Assembly (NCBI GenBank): GCA_036245805.1
Contig: BTRK01000006.1
Span: 18,942,365-19,006,364 of the forward strand
Direction: 5' to 3'
DNA length: 64,000 nucleotides
DNA from: Pristionchus mayeri
Taxonomy: Eukaryota > Nematoda > Chromadorea > Rhabditida > Neodiplogasteridae
The notes under the pieces were generated by a model. It searched no databases. It saw nothing but the letters and a program-made list of their open reading frames with translations, and was not told the origin of the DNA. This document shows, one piece after another, positions 49,101-60,988 of this stretch. A program made the position numbers and the translations under genes. Positions within the stretch are counted from its first letter, which is position 1, and each line of letters begins with the position of its first letter.

Positions 49101-49508
49101 TTATGTAGAGGGGCACTTAGACTTGCATATTCTGTAATAAAATTCTTTAAAATGGTATCTCACAAAAGCGGCACGATTTATTTTTTCACTACAAAAATGG
49201 TTTTTCGATCACAACTTTTTGATCTTTGAACTTTAAACTTTGGTCAAAACATAAAAGTTTCTTGAAATATTTTTCCGATCATTTTGAGCATCATCCCACT
49301 TCTCTAGCACGTCTGGGAGCTATATTACAGAAATTCCGGTTTAAAAACCGGGAAATTCCTAAAAGTAGGCTCTGGGACCAATGACCTATGAATTTCAATA
49401 TATCTTTTCTAGGATAATCTACCACCATAAACATACCTTGATATGACAAACTTTTTGCAAATTGTTCCCGAGGGGCTCAATCTCCCACCACTGACTCGTG
49501 ATACACGT
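46149..49508. mobile_element. 3.4 kb inverted-repeat element carrying a zinc-finger reading frame
   Basis: Ends are CACGGGTATCACGAGTCAGTGG and its near-inverse CCACTGACTCGTGATACACGTG. Arms of about 0.9 kb (46149-47063 and about 48590-49508) are inverted copies. Between them lies a unique 1.1 kb segment with the frame at 47065-47886. Part of the right arm is duplicated (about 48225-48415 resembles 48695-48880). Unlike the other palindromes here it looks like an element with cargo. No transposase motif was seen. Confidence 0.75.
47065..47886 (+). pseudogene. Transposon-borne C2H2-type reading frame with one internal TAG
   Basis: One frame is open for about 273 codons except for a single TAG at 47461. 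The upstream part has a finger FYCECGASFIRWSNYLRHLD followed by EGNH (C-x-C, then two histidines), then IRDRALGLYMRS. The downstream part, which could start at ATG 47467, reads GSGRKTGRYPETSKAFIKKK and FDEFAAAGHKLKADVAEGLM, then PKDWMTRNQLKNYI and an acidic tail. I recall the same order (a finger with an HLDxGxH end, then a KxxFxxGxxTGxKxxxxxVAxxMR block and a FLTxxQVxSFF-like block) in uncharacterised, highly repeated proteins of many invertebrates. There is no start codon for the upstream part; a splice acceptor-like GACATCAG lies near its beginning. Confidence 0.6.
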
Positions 49509-50547
49509 GATAGGTATAGATTCCACCTACTTACCACACGAATCTGCTTAGATCTCGTAAGAAAACGGTTTGGATTACCTAAGCATTAAGGCAACTGAAA
49601 ATCAGAATCGACACTTATTTCGTGTAAAACTTCATTTACGTCGAAAAAGAAGTGTTTATTACATTGTGTGCACCAAGAAACATCTTACCAATAAACGATG
49701 CATCCATTCATTAAGATCACACAATTATTTCATATTACATCTGCACAACAGTTAAAATTCGGAAAAAGAACATATATCACTAAAAAAGAGAATCGGCCAA
49801 TCTCCTGCCTGAATTCCGTATTCACCCGGGCGCACATTCAATCTATAGCCCAGCTTCGTGTACAACAGGTGGGCTTCACTGTGATTGAGTGACCATCTCC
49901 TATTCTTCCGTTTATGGCCCAGTGACTGACACTAGTCGTCGAAATAAAGAAGATGTAGTTATACTTCGGCAAATATCTGCCTCTTTGTCGTGGCAAATCG
50001 AGGAACTTATCTAGAGCAAGAAAGTGACAGATAGATAATCAGACGTCTTTGATATCTTCTGCAACGAATAGGCATAATTCTCTGAGTACGAAGGTTGTTC
50101 GCTAAGGTTTATCAACCCAAGAAATCATCATCCGATTCATCTCGAGCGAAACGCGAACATGTGAAAAAGCGATCGCTTTTCACCTGTCACTCCATCCTAG
50201 TTATGCAAAATTAATGAGAACAAAAACAAATACAATAACAGTAATTCACTCCTACCGCGTCATCACTACACAAGGGAGCACGGAAGGTGAGCGAGTGTAG
50301 ATAATTGCCAGTATACTTCTGTTCTCCCGCCAATTTCACCCCGTCCCCCAGGGTCTTCTGTCTTATTTTATCTCCTTTTCGCCCTCTTGTTTCGCCCCTG
50401 ATAAATAACTACAACTTTTTGTATCCTGGGCAGAAATCAACGGAGGTTCTCGAGGCGACGACTCCTACGAGACGACTTCACCTGCTGCTTCTAGCTCGCC
50501 CCCGAGTCGGGACTCTGGCCCAGTCTTATCGATCGACTGGCGGAGCA
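49509..50547. other. Upstream region of the sre gene
   Basis: About 1 kb without a gene. A plus-strand open frame from 50305 runs into the first sre exon, but its upstream part does not look like receptor sequence. Probably promoter and 5' region of gene F. Confidence 0.45.
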
Positions 50548-53500
50548 ATGTTGTACAATACCTTGGTCTACTTGAATTCAACGACCGTAGCCTTCGCCCC
50601 TACTCTCTTCTACTTCATCTACGGAATCGAAGTGAATTCTAATTTTTTGCAATGATTTTCCTGCTGTTTTCAGGTGATATTGTGCTCAATTTCCGTGTTT
50701 CTGGCACCGTTCGCCGCTCTGGCCTTGATGAGGGCAGGTAACAGTCATTTAAATTATTTTTGTAACTCGATTTGTCAATTTTGAGATGTTGATGCTATTT
50801 TTTCCAGGCGTTATCCACAGAAACTTCCGGTACTGCGTGCTATGCGCAGTCTTCCAGCTATTCCTCGCTTGCCTCTCGCGTTTCTTCCTTCTTTTCTGCC
50901 AGATCCTCGATTTACCAGGTTACATCCCTTCTGATTACCCCATAGAAGAATTTGTTCGGAATGGCTCTCCCGGAGTTCACATAGAAAACGAAAGATAACT
51001 TTTCGAGCAAGAGCTTCTGAAGAATATCGCGATTTTTCCAGTATTTGTTTATTAAATTGGAGGGTTTTTGGAGGGAACCTTGGGCATTTGAAAGAAGACA
51101 AGTAGATGAACGCCAGTGTGCTCAATAGTATCCACTAATTGAAGGCGAAGACATCGTCGCTTCCATCCTTCGCGATCAGTTCTTAGGCTACATATCTTCT
51201 GTGTGAGTACTTCTTCTAACTCATAGGTCGGGACGTTGAGAAACGTGAATATTATCGAACTCACTGATATTTCAGACTTGGTGCTGTAACTCTCGAGAGA
51301 CTGGTAGCTACGTTGCGACCAGAGTGGTACGAGAAGGAGAAAGGTGAGCTGGAAATTATTTGTTTTCGAAGACAATAAACATTCAGGAACATTCCACGTC
51401 TTTATCGTTGTCCAAATAATCCTCGTTCTTCCATCGGCTGCAAACGCGATACTGTGGACACTGCGTAAGCGCATACACTTGCTATTTTAATGCGTTTATC
51501 CTTCCCTAGTTAATAAAGAACACAGCCTTGAAGGAATGTATGTAGCTCAATATTTGCACATACTTTTAGTAAATAAGCGTTCCACCTGTATTTGCATAGG
51601 CATACAATAAATACGGTCTTTAAGTTTTGGAAGAACACAAGTCGATAATGAAATAGTTTTTGTAAGCAAATATTCAGGCCTTATTCCCGACTGGGTCAAC
51701 TACACTTTCTTTGGAGTGCAATTCATCTTCAGTGCATGTGTAAGCAGTCTTTTGCCTTTTCTCGATCACACGAGACCTAAAAATCGTTTTCTCCGTAATT
51801 TCACCTGCTTACATCAAACTTCTACTGAAAATTCGAAAAAAATTGGAAGGTTTCGCCTCACGTGTAGACAGTAACAACCGAAACTCCAAATATAGCAACA
51901 CCTTATCACGTTGACGAACAGTGGAATAAATTATGCCGCCAAATTGAACAGAGTTTTTCATTATATTAGCCAATTCGGCTCAAGTGCTTCTTTCAATTAA
52001 GAGACCCTCCACCAGAGAACGTAACAACTGTGCAGGGGTCCACGGATGGCCAAAAAATAAATAATTCCTGTACTTTTTTTTCTGAAGTGTAGGTCCCGAG
52101 TGCTGATTCACGGCCGTAATAACTAAGGCTGGGGGTCGATTTTGAAAAAGTTTCAGATAGCCCCATGTTTGGGGTCGAAAAATTCGATATCTCAGAATGA
52201 CATGGGATATAGAGTTTCTGACGTATTTTAACGCGTAGAAAACGAATTTCTGTGTTAGAACTCGAAAAAATTAGAAATGAAGAAAATAACGTCGAAAAAC
52301 TCATTTTTTGACTATATTTCACGAGATTGAAAATTTGTGAAAAATTTTGGAGTGTTATCGATATGATTTTCGGAATCTACATCTAAAAGTACATCTAGGG
52401 TGATTTTTTCAGAATTTTAAAAATGGGCCTTTTTTGGGAATGAGCTCCAGAACTTGTCGAATCAGGCCAAAATCTCGAATATGACTTCACGCCATGTCGC
52501 TTTCTAAGCCCATCTCGTTTATTTTCTATCGCCGAGAGCTTATAATCGACTAATTTAAGCATAATCTTAATATTAGAGCCTTGAAAAACAGCAAAATCGA
52601 ATAAATCGAAAATTCATTTTTTTCATGTCTGACAATTAGGTGGAAAAAGTCGATCTCACAGAATTAGATGAAATACACACTTTCTGTCGTATTTTGGGCC
52701 GTAGGAACCGATTTTTCAAACTAGAGCTCGCGAAAATGCGAAATTAATAAGTTATCATTAAAAATCTCGAGTTCTAGCAAAAAAAATTAAAAAGATAAAA
52801 TTTTTGAATTTGTATTTTTTGGCAGATACAACAATTCAAACATCAGGATAATCCATAAATATGAAATATAAAAATGGTTTAGGACATTTGAACGCCTCGA
52901 TGGGCTTAGAAAGCGACATGGCGTGAAGACATATTCTAGATTTTGGCATGGTTCGACAAGTTCTGGAGCTCATTCCCAAAAAAGGCCCATTTTTAAAATT
53001 CTGAAAAAATCACCCTAGATGTACTTTTAGATGTAGATTCCGAAAATCATATCAATAATACTCCGAAATTTTTCACAAATTTAGAATCTCGTGAAATACA
53101 GTCAAAAAATGAGTTTTTCGACGATATTTTCTTCATTTCTAATTTTGTCGAGTTCTAACACAGAAATTCGTTTTCTACACGTGAAAATACGTTAGAAAAT
53201 CTATATCCCATGTCATTCTGAGATATCGAATTTTTCGACCCCCAAACATGGGGCTATATGAAACTTTTTTAAAAACGACCCCCAGCCTTAGTTATTGCAG
53301 CCGTCAATCAGCACTCGGGACCCACACTTCAGAAAAAAAGTACAGGAATTATTGAATTTTTGGCCATCCGTGGACCTGTTACGTTCTCTCATGGAGGGTC
53401 TCTTAAGACATTTTAAACGAAATTTGTCACAGTGGAGAGAAGGGCTTGCGATCAAACGTTACTTTCAGCCGAAATTTTGTGAAATGTTGCAACTTGCAAT

Positions 53501-54497
53501 ACTTCTTCTAACATTCGAAACCCGCAATTACGCATCACTCTCTAACGTATATTTTGCGACAAATCTATGGTAGTGAAGAAGGATAAGTAATGGTTCGAGT
53601 ATCGTGGTCACTTCATTTTTTTCAGTCCGGGAATTGCAAGAATGAAACGAGAATTGTTCATCTGACGAATGGCGACATTTCAGTCACTTCTCCTCATCCA
53701 TTCATTCAACAAACGACTACTGGAGAAGGCGCAAGTTCAATTCGACGATTATTCTGTCTCGCGGAGTTTCCAGCTCAGAGAGAACATCCGAATGATGAGA
53801 GTAAGATTAGATTCCATGATTACTTTGTGGCTTTACCCTCATATCCCAGTCAGAAAAAATAATTGTTAATATTTGCAGTATCTCATCGACATCTTCTTCG
53901 TGATCGCTGTCATGGTCATTGGTCCGTTTATTGTTATTCATTTACATATTTCGTTATCTACAAAAGTAACGGAGAGTTTGCTCAAACTATTCGATGCGTC
54001 TCCATCATATTATGGAGTCTTTGCACACTCAATGGATACTTCACTTGCAGGCTCTTTCTTCTTCCATGGCTGCTTCCTCTTCCTGCCCAATGATTGGATG
54101 CACGTTAGATACACGTCCATCGCACTCTTCGATGCTTGGAGCGGAGTGTGAGTATAGTTGTTTCGCAAAGAGGATCTGCATGCTCTCGGAAATACCATTC
54201 CGGGAAACCGCGTCAGTGAATGGAATATGTTTCAGAGAGCAAGTGGTAATCACTTACCTGCTGATCAAGAGGAATGAGGCGATTCATGATAAATTCAAAC
54301 AGCTCTACCTAGTGCGAATCTTCCGCAGGATTCCGTCTTTAGTGGTATGATATTGTTGCCAAAAATCTCTACAACATTTTCACTAAATCTTTCAGAGTGC
54401 GTACGAGAAAGAAGAAATGAGCATGGATGACTTCATGGAAAGGAGAAGACGCGATACAGAAACCCATTTTGAGAGCCTCAGCAGAGCATGGGCATGA
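50548..54497 (+). CDS. Gene F: sre-type nematode chemoreceptor (seven-transmembrane GPCR)
   Basis: Predicted exons: 50548-50631, 50674-50737, 50808-50918, 51145-51202, 51276-51343, 51387-51464, 51678-51739, 53684-53800, 53879-54147, 54236-54344, 54396-54497 (stop TGA); all phases agree, giving about 350 residues, the usual sre size. Helix 1 begins FYFIYGIEVILCSISVFLAP, followed by VIHRNFRYCV (family FHxNLK loop) and helix 2. After helix 3 comes the diagnostic ERLVATLRPEWYEKE. The pre-helix-6 motif is YSVSRSFQLRENIR, very close to the family YSLSxRFQxxENI. The C-terminus ETHFESLSRAWA matches the family's ...YFxxLxxxW end. Role by family: olfactory or chemosensory receptor in sensory neurons. 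The fourth exon uses an AAG acceptor. A TTAA-flanked foldback fills the seventh intron. Confidence 0.85.
51997..53406. mobile_element. 1.4 kb TTAA-flanked foldback element (intron of sre gene)
   Basis: Left TTAAGAGACCCTCCACCAGA and right GGAGGGTCTCTTAA are inverses bounded by TTAA. The arms meet near 52700. The terminal GAGAC matches the left end of the 15661-19040 element, suggesting one superfamily. No coding capacity. Confidence 0.8.
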
Positions 54498-54888
54498 GTA
54501 CTACGTTTAGAAGCTTCTACGTTTGATTATTCATATCAATGTTATTATGATAAATTGCATTTAGTTACGATGAAGACATTTATTCGAAACGAACAATCGA
54601 TAAAAATATTGTCCTTTTTTCAAATGAGAGAAAGACTACGCTTTCATGTCAACGAAAGTGGTGATTTTGTGATCTTGAAATTTGGATTTCTCTAAATATA
54701 GCCGTTGGATTCGCATAATCGAGCACGCCATCCTTACCCGGTAACCACCAAGTGCAATAGATTCATTGAAATGATTGCCACCCACTTGCACTCTACCAGA
54801 ATCACATTTGCTCCAGTTGCCTTTTTTGCAATTCGCACTAGAGGCTCGATATTTTCAAATTTTCCTCAAAAATATTTACATAAATCAG

Positions 54889-55062
54889 TTCTTTCTACAT
54901 TTTATCTCTGCCGTGATAATAGCGCTCGCCGTGGAGCTCAATAAATCTACAGCATCCATTCGACTGAATTTCAGGGAATTTCATCGCAGCAACGATTCAA
55001 ATTGCCCGTCTATCGAGATTCTGCCAGCTGTACCACAGATCCTTGACCTACCGAGTTCGTGA
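54889..55062 (+). pseudogene. Decayed sre-type fragment
   Basis: After a CAG acceptor, the frame reads FFLHFISAVIIALAVELNK, then FREFHRSNDSNC, and ends PQILDLPS. Gene F has FHRNFRYC-like sequence and CQILDLPG at the same spacing, but here the second helix is shifted out of frame. No other exons align with confidence, so this looks like a fragment of a tandem duplicate. Confidence 0.4.
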
Positions 55063-58000
55063 TCTATTCTAGATTGTTTTTCGAGATTGTAATCAGAGAA
55101 ACCACCTGCCACAAAGGCACATGAATTTATTCTGTTTTAGAACGTGTTTATCACGCTTGAAAATCACGCGAATCATGAGACTGAAAAAAATCACTTTTAC
55201 CGGATCTGATTAAATCCCCATAGTCGATTCAAACATTCATAGTGAATTCTTCGGATACTACTGGTTTTATTGTGTTCATTATTGTTACTGAGCACAGAGT
55301 AAACTATCAAATCTAAAGCAATATTCAATAATGCTCGAGACTTCCCAGATACAAGTTGGGTGCAGAAGAGGTTGAACAGTCGTAATACTGAACACGGAAT
55401 GGGAACGAGTGGGAGATCTCCAAGAAATTCCAAGTTCTTGACATTTTCATCCCACCGAGTCGGACAACTTTCGATTCAACTGCATTGCCCATTGTTGATG
55501 ATGGCGTCGCTTTGTTCGTTTATTTTCAATTCTGAATATTTTCTTTGAATTTTTAATTTTATAAAACTGCTCAATAAATATGCAGAGTTATAAGATTATC
55601 GTGGAAGAATCGATTAACATGAGGCTCAATCTCGATTCCATCAAGAAAGGCACAAAAATTCACGGCAGAGCGAAGAGTGGGCTTGAGATCCCTGGAAAAC
55701 TCTGATTCATTTGGTGCCTGATTCACAGCCAGATTGCTCTTATGATCTTGTATTTCCTCAGGGATGACTCAGTAACCTCGCCCAAACAAGCTCCCTTCAA
55801 CCTCCTTCTTCCTCATATGCTCTCTGACAACTTCCCCCTTTCCAATTCGAAATTGTCCTAGTCTGGCGCCCTCATTTTCCCTCACTCTGACGCAACATTG
55901 TCTACGACAGGACAATGGAGGGGATATTTTTAGACGTTGATTCAGAAAACGTTCTGGCGACATCAATAAACGACTCAGACCAGGTGCTAGAACAGGTGTG
56001 GTCGATCACTTCCGATGTGGTGTCCTGTGGAACACGAGTGTTGTGACGGGGAAGATAAGGCTGCAAGGGGGACTGACGTCGTAATCCGCTTACGTCATCG
56101 TCGAGAACTACCCACCGCGCCCTTGCTTTGATACGTGCCGCCGCTCCCGATTTATGGTCGTTTCGATCGTGATTTTCTGACCACCGTCGGCTTAGTCCCC
56201 CTGCAAGGACGGGGGTTGCAAGGGGCGCCTACTCACCGTGACTAAACGCGAAAATCCGTGAAAGGAGAGGGAGAAGCGACTATAAAAAGGGCCGATTCCT
56301 CACTCGAATCTGCTAGCGAAAGGGACGGTTGAATTTCGTGTTTGCCTGTTCGTCGTCCCTCTTTTATCGTTCAAAAAGTGCAGCTATTGATAAGACGATC
56401 CTGTGTTTTCGCACTTTCGATTGGAAGGGAGCTGTTTTTAGCCTTCCAGTTCCTTATCATTTCCTCTGCTGTTTCGTGTCTGAAATATTGTTTTCGTACA
56501 GTTTTCGTTCTCGTTTCCCACACTCCTTCTCTTTATTAGTGTTTTCCTCATCAACCTCCTATCTCATGACAAGCGCGTGCGTTGTCGTGGGAGAGGAAGA
56601 CAATGAGCGAGGCACGATTCGGCTTATAACTGCTAATTCGAATAATTACCCGTGGGAGTGAGAGCTGTGAGAGTCATGAAACGATATCTAGAATCAGCCG
56701 TGAATTCAGACCATCTATAGCTCATTCTGTTCATGTTCGATGCACATTCACCCATCTGTCACTCGTATCCTGTTCGTCCAAAAGAAGCCCTCATGCTTCC
56801 ACCGCATGGCTCTACGACTTACTGCGCTATATTGCCCGGACGTGCATAGTAGTATATTGTTCGCTGAGCTATTCTTGCCTAATGACCGGAAATACAGGAG
56901 ATTCCCCCAGGGGACACAGGATAATCGTATCTAAATATATTTCCGAGATGAGCCATCAGACGAATCTCTGCTCTACCGCAGCCCGCACTGCGTCATCCCT
57001 TCGAAATGGGCGCTACTCGAGATGAGAACGTCAGTTTCTGAGCAAACGGCAGGGCGGAGGACCACTCGATGACGCCAGAAGTGGCCCAGCCATGGGCGAA
57101 GCAGCAAACACAGCGTGCAGAGGGGCGGAGTCGGAAGTATAAAGGAGAGAAGGGCGAGATGTCATCCTCAGATGGTCGTGCTCCTGTCGATGAGCACTGC
57201 TGCTGATGACATTGAAGTACTCGAGCACTGCATCCTCTTTCCTCATTTCGTTAACTAGTAATCCTTGCGCTAGGCTAATCCCACATCTGCTCACGATCCT
57301 TGCCAAAAAAATGCCCATAAAGCTCTTGATTATCCGGTAGCTCAAGCATCGAGCTTACGAAAACTGATACCATAATCCTGGGCTTCGTAATTCCATTTCC
57401 CTGTGCTTTCCATTCTGATGTTGACCTGGCGTTTCGCAGAGAAACAGATCTGACTGACGAAACGTTGCGCAATTCATCACTGATTTCTCTGTAAGCACAT
57501 CACGTTAGGTCTCGTTTCCCCTCTCTTTATTGCCCTATTTGAGTGTGTTGTGTAGGGTGTCTATTTTTAGCCGGCGGCGGCTCCCCTGATGAGATAATGA
57601 TAAGAGCGGAGATTGTGAGAGGAGGGAGAGGGCGGGGCTAGAGGGGGGGGGGAGGGGGGGACGGAGAGTAGCCATTGTTCTTCTGCTTTTGGTTGATGAG
57701 TGAGCATGCATTGATTGCTGTCGCGTTGATCGCAGCGCGAATTGATTTCATTTCGTCCCCTGCTCATAACTCGGCCCAATCTCCTTCCCTCGTCATACCT
57801 TCGCTGATTGATTCTGACGCCACCACGATTCGTTCATTCGCACTTTACTGTTACTCTGGTGAGGCACTGAGTCAACGCTCATTTCCCAATTGCTTGAGTG
57901 ATCTCGAACGTCGACTCCTCCTTCGACCTCTCATTCACTCCTCTCGCCCTCTTTCATGTCTCCTCTTGCGAATCGGATCAAACACAAACAAACGCTTTGT

Positions 58001-59167
58001 CCGTCCTCCCACGCTGGGTCGTTCGTTAAAACCCCGTCTGAAAGGAATCCCCCATATCACCTTCTCGTTTTCGCCGAGATGAACGCTCAAAAATGGCTGT
58101 CACTCCTCATCCCTAGAGGACGTCGTCATCAACAAATCTGAAAAGTTCTTGATGTTCTTGCGTAGCGATGACTGACTATCCACTGTTCACGCGCACTTTA
58201 ACCGCGGTCAGAGAGAGCGAGAGAGCGTGCGAAATGAGTAGAGTCATGCATGGCTTCTCTAATCACTTCTTGCCCCCGAGCACTATGCGTCATCATGGGT
58301 GTTCTGAAACGGCGCGATGATTGATCGTCTCTTCTCTCCTTTCTCCCGCCGGGTTTAGTCTGAAATTTGAGTGCAAACGCTCTCCATTTGCTCGTCGTTC
58401 TTTCGTCTCTCTGACCTACTAGAGATCATGCGAATTGGGGAGAGCTATTCATTGCCTAGTTGGAGTTCCAATACTCCGAGTGATTCATGTTCTTGACCAT
58501 TCAGTGCGGATTAGGCCGTGACGAAATGATGTCCCCACCCTCCCACTGTTCCACCACGCATAAATACGGCCAGTTGCGGTAAATACACAGTTCACCACAT
58601 TGTATTTCCTGCTAATCTTCTTCATCTCCTCATGGGTATTGGTACGTCTTTTTGCATCGTAAAGGCGTCTGAAGCGCTCTGTTCATTTTCACTCCATTCC
58701 TCATGGCGCCTTGAAACACAATGCTCCTCTCTTTGCGCTGTTCCTCATCTTGAGCAATCGTCATAGGACTCTCATCATCCCGCGTGTTCTCTCGTCCGTC
58801 AGAGAGAGCGAAAGAGTGCGTGGACTGGAGAGAGTCAGACTATTGCTCTCGTCTCCTCTCATCTTGCATCTCCTTCCGCGCTCAATTTTGCGCTCTTTCT
58901 GCTGCATGCTACCCATTTTCAGTCGTTCCGTATTGTCGACGTTTTTATTTTGGTCCTCCATTCATGCTTTCATGTCCATTTTGTTCTTTTCTCTCTCAGT
59001 TATTTCAAATTTTAAAAAAATTATTGATTGGTGCCTGATTCAGGATTCCGCCCATCTGCATGCATGCGCTCCGCTGAGAATCGCGCGGCGTCGGGAGCAG
59101 CGACAGTTCGTTTTTAAAAATTTATTTTAAATATATTTAAAATAAATATTAAAATAATGATGTGCAG
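55063..59167. other. 4.1 kb region upstream of gene G
   Basis: No supported coding exon apart from the missing start of gene G, which must lie here. GC-rich, with a strong TATA-like site at 56281 and weaker ones near 57146 and 58560, a poly-G tract at 57648, and C/T-rich low complexity. Likely regulatory. Confidence 0.5.
56281..56290 (+). promoter_or_regulatory. TATA box candidate
   Basis: TATAAAAAGG, followed about 20-30 bases downstream by CCTCACTCG, which fits an initiator. The transcript it would drive is not identified; gene G, 2.9 kb downstream, is one possibility. Confidence 0.4.
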
Positions 59168-60988
59168 GTCCTTTCCCTCCTGATCTTCTTCGTGGCACTG
59201 CCTGACCACTGCCTCGCCGGCCCCCACAAGCGAGGCTGCCATCTAGTCGGTGAGTCGATACTGTGGAAGTACAGTAATCAGAGATGGCCTGAATGTACAG
59301 TGCCTTCCGTGCCTACTAGTGATGGCAAAACGGATTTCCGTTTGAGTAGGGGGGGGGGGCTTGCATAATCCGTTGTGTCATCATACAGTGTGATCTCTTG
59401 ATTGTGATCTGTTGCATAGAATTCCGTATGCAAATTTCGTATTCTACCATGTTCGTTGATGTTAGAGTGGTGCTAAAATCATAGGCGTAAGTGACCTTTC
59501 TCACGGCGACGCGCAGATTTCCCACATCCTATCGCATTGCTCGCCCACTATTGGCTACTATAGCCCCAGATTTGACTGGGGAAAAGCACGTTTGAAGTCC
59601 ATATTGAAATGTCAGCATTTGAGAGGGTCCGGATTATGGCTTCATTCTCTGACATAGATTAGCTTCACAGGTTTCGGAAAAGGACTAGATGATGAAATTC
59701 CACTCTAGATTGACTTCATGTGGTTCCTAAATAATTGCAAATTACTGATTGTTCTTTCAGGTCGCATCGTCGAGATCGACGACGTCGACTGCGAGTTCAT
59801 GTCGGTGAAGGTACGGCTTCTGTTTTTAAAAGATTCCTTGTAATTAGCACTGGATCTCGTGAGCTAATTTTCTTGTCACCACAGCTAAATTTATCCATTC
59901 TCGATTGTGAAATCAAAAGATGCGGTTTTAAATAGGATTAGCAATTCGAGGGAAGGTAGCGAAACATGTACGCTTATCTCTAGCCTAATTCGCAATCAGA
60001 AGTGGTTTTCATAGTTCTACAAAGTATTTTTAGGTGAATGCTTGTGCTGGCTACTGCGCCTCATTATCGTTCTACGACCCCGTGGAGAAGCGAATACGAG
60101 CAGAAGGAAGCAGCTGCTGCAGGATGAGAGACAGCGATGAGGTACGGTACATGATGAAGCAAAAGCATCAACTACTGACTTGTTTTGAATATTATGCGTT
60201 GAAAACTGTGATCACAATGAAATGCTGAGGATGAAGACGTCTTGTAAAAATTTCAAGCCACAAAATTGAGCAATTTCTCACAGGATGGGTGTGAAATAAC
60301 AAGCATTCCTGAGTGACGCCCAGCCACACCTCTGTTTTCAGTACCTCCCTGATTAGGATGCACCTCATCGGAATTCATGTGATGTCATCCGGAATGCTCA
60401 CACTCTGACCCCCGTCTAATCAACTTCTTCATCGTCCCTTTTACAACCCCCGATCACTTGCATGATTCGTCGCATTATCAATCAAATTCCACGGCTACAA
60501 ACTACCGAACTGCAAGGCGATCCCATCATACTAATTGCAGCCCCCTAGACGGAGGGGCTTTTCTTAGGCCAGCGATAAGAATAGAGGGGCTACCGATTGG
60601 GCCAAAGTGTGGTCGGATGGATCACGATGACACACTCGCGTGACACTCCATTACGGCGCCCGACTAATGAACAACGAGACCAACACTAGGGTTCACAACT
60701 CCTGAGATCACGTTACGATTGCCTGCTTTGAAGACTCATTTCCGATTAGAATGTTGCTTTAGAAATTCCGGGTCCAAAAGGGCACATAACAACGCAGTGT
60801 TTGATATTCCCAGGACTGAGTCAATGATTATTTTGTAATGCAAATATGGCAATCAATAATTGCAGATCGAAGTGGAGCTGAAGTGTGCCTCTGGCAATCG
60901 CGTCGTGCGCATCCCCAGTGCGCAAGAGTGCGAGTGTCGGGAGTGCGTGACGGATCTCAGCAAGAATGCCATCTCGCTGTTCGTCTGA
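59168..60988 (+). CDS. flr-2: Gene G: cystine-knot glycoprotein-hormone alpha-2 (thyrostimulin alpha) homologue, 5' end unresolved
   Basis: Exons 59168-59249, 59761-59810, 60034-60141, 60866-60988 (stop TGA) join in phase. The first piece is hydrophobic (VLSLLIFFVALPDHCLAGP), the bulk of a signal peptide. Then come GCHLVG, DCEFMSVKVNACAGYCAS, SSCCRM, VELKCASG and ECECRECV. The CxGxC-like ACAGYC, the CC pair and the final CxCxxC are the cystine-knot layout of the GPA2 subunit, which in Caenorhabditis elegans is FLR-2/GPLA-1, a secreted signal acting with a beta subunit through a leucine-rich-repeat receptor. The start exon needs a phase-0 donor. The ATG at 58632 gives the wrong phase, and an ATG near 58974 with a GTTATT donor is possible but unproven. 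The symbol rests on family recognition. Confidence 0.82.

Noticed and set aside
50435..50640. Alternative frame over the first sre exon (serine/proline-rich)
   Set aside because: Only the other frame continues in phase into the first transmembrane helix and the family loop motif.
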